This document shows, in pieces, positions 62,147 through 64,000 of a stretch of DNA of 64,000 nt. Positions within the stretch are counted from its first letter, which is position 1. Every line of letters starts with the position of its first letter. Source of the DNA: an uncultured Eubacteriales bacterium (lineage in GTDB: Bacteria > Bacillota > Clostridia > Christensenellales > Aristaeellaceae). Made by a program: the position numbers and the translations under genes. Where the stretch lies: NCBI GenBank assembly GCA_902789795.1, contig CADAPM010000015.1:1-64000 (forward strand), written 5' to 3'. The notes under the pieces are model-generated. The model searched no databases. It was not told the origin of the DNA and worked only from the letters and a program-made list of their open reading frames with translations.

Positions 62147-64000
62147 ATGAAACGCATTGTCTCATTGGCTTTGGTCCTGGCTCTGGCGCTGTCCATGATG
62201 GTCGTCACCGCCGGCGCTGAAGCTGAAAAGAAGTATGCTGACGGCACCGTGCTGCGCATGGCGACCGGCTACAACAGCGCGAAGACGGGTATCGCCTTTG
62301 ACGCTGAGACCGCCGGCGAAGGCATCACCCTGGCTGACGGCAAGACCTACAACACCGGCGACCTGAAGCCCACCTGGGTGGCTGCGCAGGAGATCCTCGG
62401 TGTCAAGTTCGAGAACAAGTACCAGGGCAACAACTCCACCAAGGAGTTCGAGTACTGGAAAGATCGTCTGAACGAGATCGACATGCTGAGCGGCACCGCC
62501 TCCGCGCTGACCGCGAACGGCGAAGAAGGCTCCTTCGTGGACCTGGCCAAGTATCTGGACGTGATGCCCAACTTCAAGGCCTATCTGGAAGCGAACCCCA
62601 TCGTCCGCCTCTCCATCACCGGCAACACCAGCACTGGCGCGATCTACTTCAGCCCCTACTTCGACGGCGTCAACGACATCGAGCGCTTCCCGCTGATGCG
62701 TGTTGACTGGCTGGTCAAGCTGCTGGACGGCGAAGGCGAATTCACCGCGGAAGCCTGCAAGGACATCGCGGCCCCCGTGTATGAGCCCTTCATGCCCACC
62801 TCCGGCAAGATCGAGATCGAAACCCCGACCCTTGACGGCACCGCCACCGAGATCGTGACCAAGGACTATGACGCGGCCGGCAACATCGTCGCCAACATGA
62901 ACGCCAAGGGCGTCATGAGCGGTGTGGAAGCCGTCAACATGCTGCGTGAATACATCGACAAGGCCTACAACGGCTACTACGGCACCGAGCGCTCCAACCT
63001 GTTCGCCGGCCAGAACGCCGCGTGGGACGTGGACGAACTGGTCGCCCTGCTGCGCTGCGTGGTCGCGAACCCGCAGACCCTGAACGGCTCCGATCATGTC
63101 GAAGGCCTGTTCAGCCGTGAAGACAACAACACCGCCCGCCGTATGGACATGGTCCGCTTCACCAGCACCCTGTTCGGCGTCCGCGGCCTCGAATCCCGCC
63201 AGGATTACCTGTATGTCGGCACCGACGGCATCCTGCACGATGCCCGTCAGGAAGTTGACGCCTACAAGGCTCTGGCCAAGATGAACGACATGGCCAAGGA
63301 AGGCCTCATCTCCAGCGCTTTCCTGAATGAAGAAGCGGTCAACTCCGGCAACTACCTGGAGAACGACCTGGGCTTCATGTCCTACGACTACAACCAGACC
63401 CAGACCCTGATGAACGCCACCAAGCTGCAGAATGACGAAGGCGAAAAGTACATGGCGATCATGGTGCCCGTATCCTGCTGGCAGGATGGCACCGAGGGCG
63501 GCCACTACATGCGCTTCACCGAGTCCTGGCGTTCCGTCAAGACCGACGGCTGGGGCATCTCTGCAAAGGGCGTTGCGGGCGACGATAACAAGTTGTACGC
63601 CGCGCTGGCTCTGATCGACTATGCTTACTCTCCCGAAGGCCAGGTGCTGATGAGCTACGGCCCCGACGCCTTCATCAAGACCAAGGCTGACGGCAGCTAT
63701 GAGACCTTCATCTTCAACGGCAAGGAAATGCCCGTGATCGCGGATGCGACCTATGAAGAGCTGTGGGCCAAGGCCGGCGGTAACTACACCAACTACGCCC
63801 GTATGTACCTGGGCTCCACCCTGTCCTTCGTGAAGAACCAGGCCTTCGAATATCAGTGCACTCATGCGATCGGCCGCGAAGGCGCCGGCAAGGTGTCTGT
63901 GGCTATCGCGCTGGGCACTGTGAAGCATCCTGAGCTGGCCATCACCGAGAACCCCTGGTACACCTCCGTGCCCACCGTGCTTCCGAACAGCAAGGTTGAG
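62147..64000 (+). CDS. Extracellular solute-binding protein (LplA type), partial
   Basis: Open from ATG 62147 (GAGGAGGAAAACAAGA before) to the window end, 618 codons without stop, so the gene continues. Signal peptide MKRIVSLALVLALALSMMVV, cleaved near AGA-EA. The mature protein resembles LplA/oligosaccharide-binding proteins (LRMATGYNSAKTGIAFD; NSTKEFEYWKDRLNEIDMLS; SPYFDGVNDIERFPLMRVDW). Over 600 residues is longer than the usual 500-560. It delivers an oligosaccharide or similar to the permeases upstream. Confidence 0.88.
   Translation, partial: MKRIVSLALVLALALSMMVVTAGAEAEKKYADGTVLRMATGYNSAKTGIAFDAETAGEGITLADGKTYNTGDLKPTWVAAQEILGVKFENKYQGNNSTKEFEYWKDRLNEIDMLSGTASALTANGEEGSFVDLAKYLDVMPNFKAYLEANPIVRLSITGNTSTGAIYFSPYFDGVNDIERFPLMRVDWLVKLLDGEGEFTAEACKDIAAPVYEPFMPTSGKIEIETPTLDGTATEIVTKDYDAAGNIVANMNAKGVMSGVEAVNMLREYIDKAYNGYYGTERSNLFAGQNAAWDVDELVALLRCVVANPQTLNGSDHVEGLFSREDNNTARRMDMVRFTSTLFGVRGLESRQDYLYVGTDGILHDARQEVDAYKALAKMNDMAKEGLISSAFLNEEAVNSGNYLENDLGFMSYDYNQTQTLMNATKLQNDEGEKYMAIMVPVSCWQDGTEGGHYMRFTESWRSVKTDGWGISAKGVAGDDNKLYAALALIDYAYSPEGQVLMSYGPDAFIKTKADGSYETFIFNGKEMPVIADATYEELWAKAGGNYTNYARMYLGSTLSFVKNQAFEYQCTHAIGREGAGKVSVAIALGTVKHPELAITENPWYTSVPTVLPNSKVE

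Noticed and set aside
62147-64000. Frameshifted or broken binding-protein gene
   Set aside because: The frame is open all the way to the window edge; it is cut only by the window.

Overview
The window looks like a GC-rich member of the Bacillota (class Clostridia). Support for this comes from the gene set: a sepF-divIVA division pair, a LytTR regulator, GntR/YtrA and PadR regulators, luxS, LplB/LplC-type sugar permeases, an anaerobic radical-SAM activase, and secreted SH3/peptidoglycan-binding proteins of a Gram-positive wall. Proline/threonine 'TPTP' linkers and the gene content resemble gut or rumen Clostridia (Christensenellales-like), but that rank is a guess. Coding DNA is GC-rich, while promoters are AT-rich and many are near-consensus sigma-A type (TTGACA-17-TATAAT).

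Layout. 1-2.9 kb: end of a LytTR gene, thrH, divIVA, sepF (minus strand). 3.2-5.6 kb: plus-strand trio of a TPR protein, a DUF4037 protein and a radical-SAM activase. 5.6-13.6 kb: minus-strand run of ychF, an ATP-grasp protein, a 966-residue secreted repeat protein, a COG2509 flavoprotein and a serine hydrolase. 13.9-21.4 kb: a secreted hypothetical, then an alpha-glucan operon (phosphoribosyltransferase, malQ, glgP, GT4) divergent from rsmI. 21.5-25.3 kb: a ferric-type ABC importer. 25.5-28.2 kb: a MATE transporter fused to a GHKL ATPase domain, and proC. 28.2-30.2 kb: a hairpin-array repeat and a YtrA/ABC-2 export operon. 30.4-42.2 kb: a large SH3-repeat secreted protein, then sugar genes (PfkB kinase, zinc dehydrogenase, FGGY kinase, complete sugar ABC importer). 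42.2-43.7 kb: padR-DUF4097 pair. 44.0-51.7 kb: upp and the complete F-type ATP synthase operon atpIBEFHAGDC. 51.9-59.3 kb: a WG-repeat/zinc-ribbon secreted protein, a MITE-like element, luxS-gtrA, yebC, a Rho-like gene, a tiny acidic ORF and hisS. 59.6-64.0 kb: a membrane protein and a second sugar/oligosaccharide ABC system whose binding-protein gene runs off the window.

How the genes work together: three ABC importers, glucan phosphorolysis (MalQ plus GlgP) and sugar kinases point to a carbohydrate-scavenging fermenter. The c subunit carries glutamates at both ion-site positions (E31 and E64), so the ATP synthase may be sodium-coupled.

The most unusual object is the gene at 55711-57399. 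It is a clear homologue of transcription terminator Rho (Rho_N, long disordered linker, RNA-binding cold-shock domain, ATPase fold), but its P-loop and Walker B residues are gone and its C-terminus is shortened: a predicted ATPase-dead Rho-like protein. Other items worth attention are the MATE-GHKL fusion, two kinds of inverted-repeat element (28.2 and 53.7 kb), a three-tier giant hairpin at 35.7 kb, and a 53-residue ORF with its own promoter, ribosome-binding site and terminator. No tRNA, rRNA, CRISPR array, transposase or phage genes were seen.
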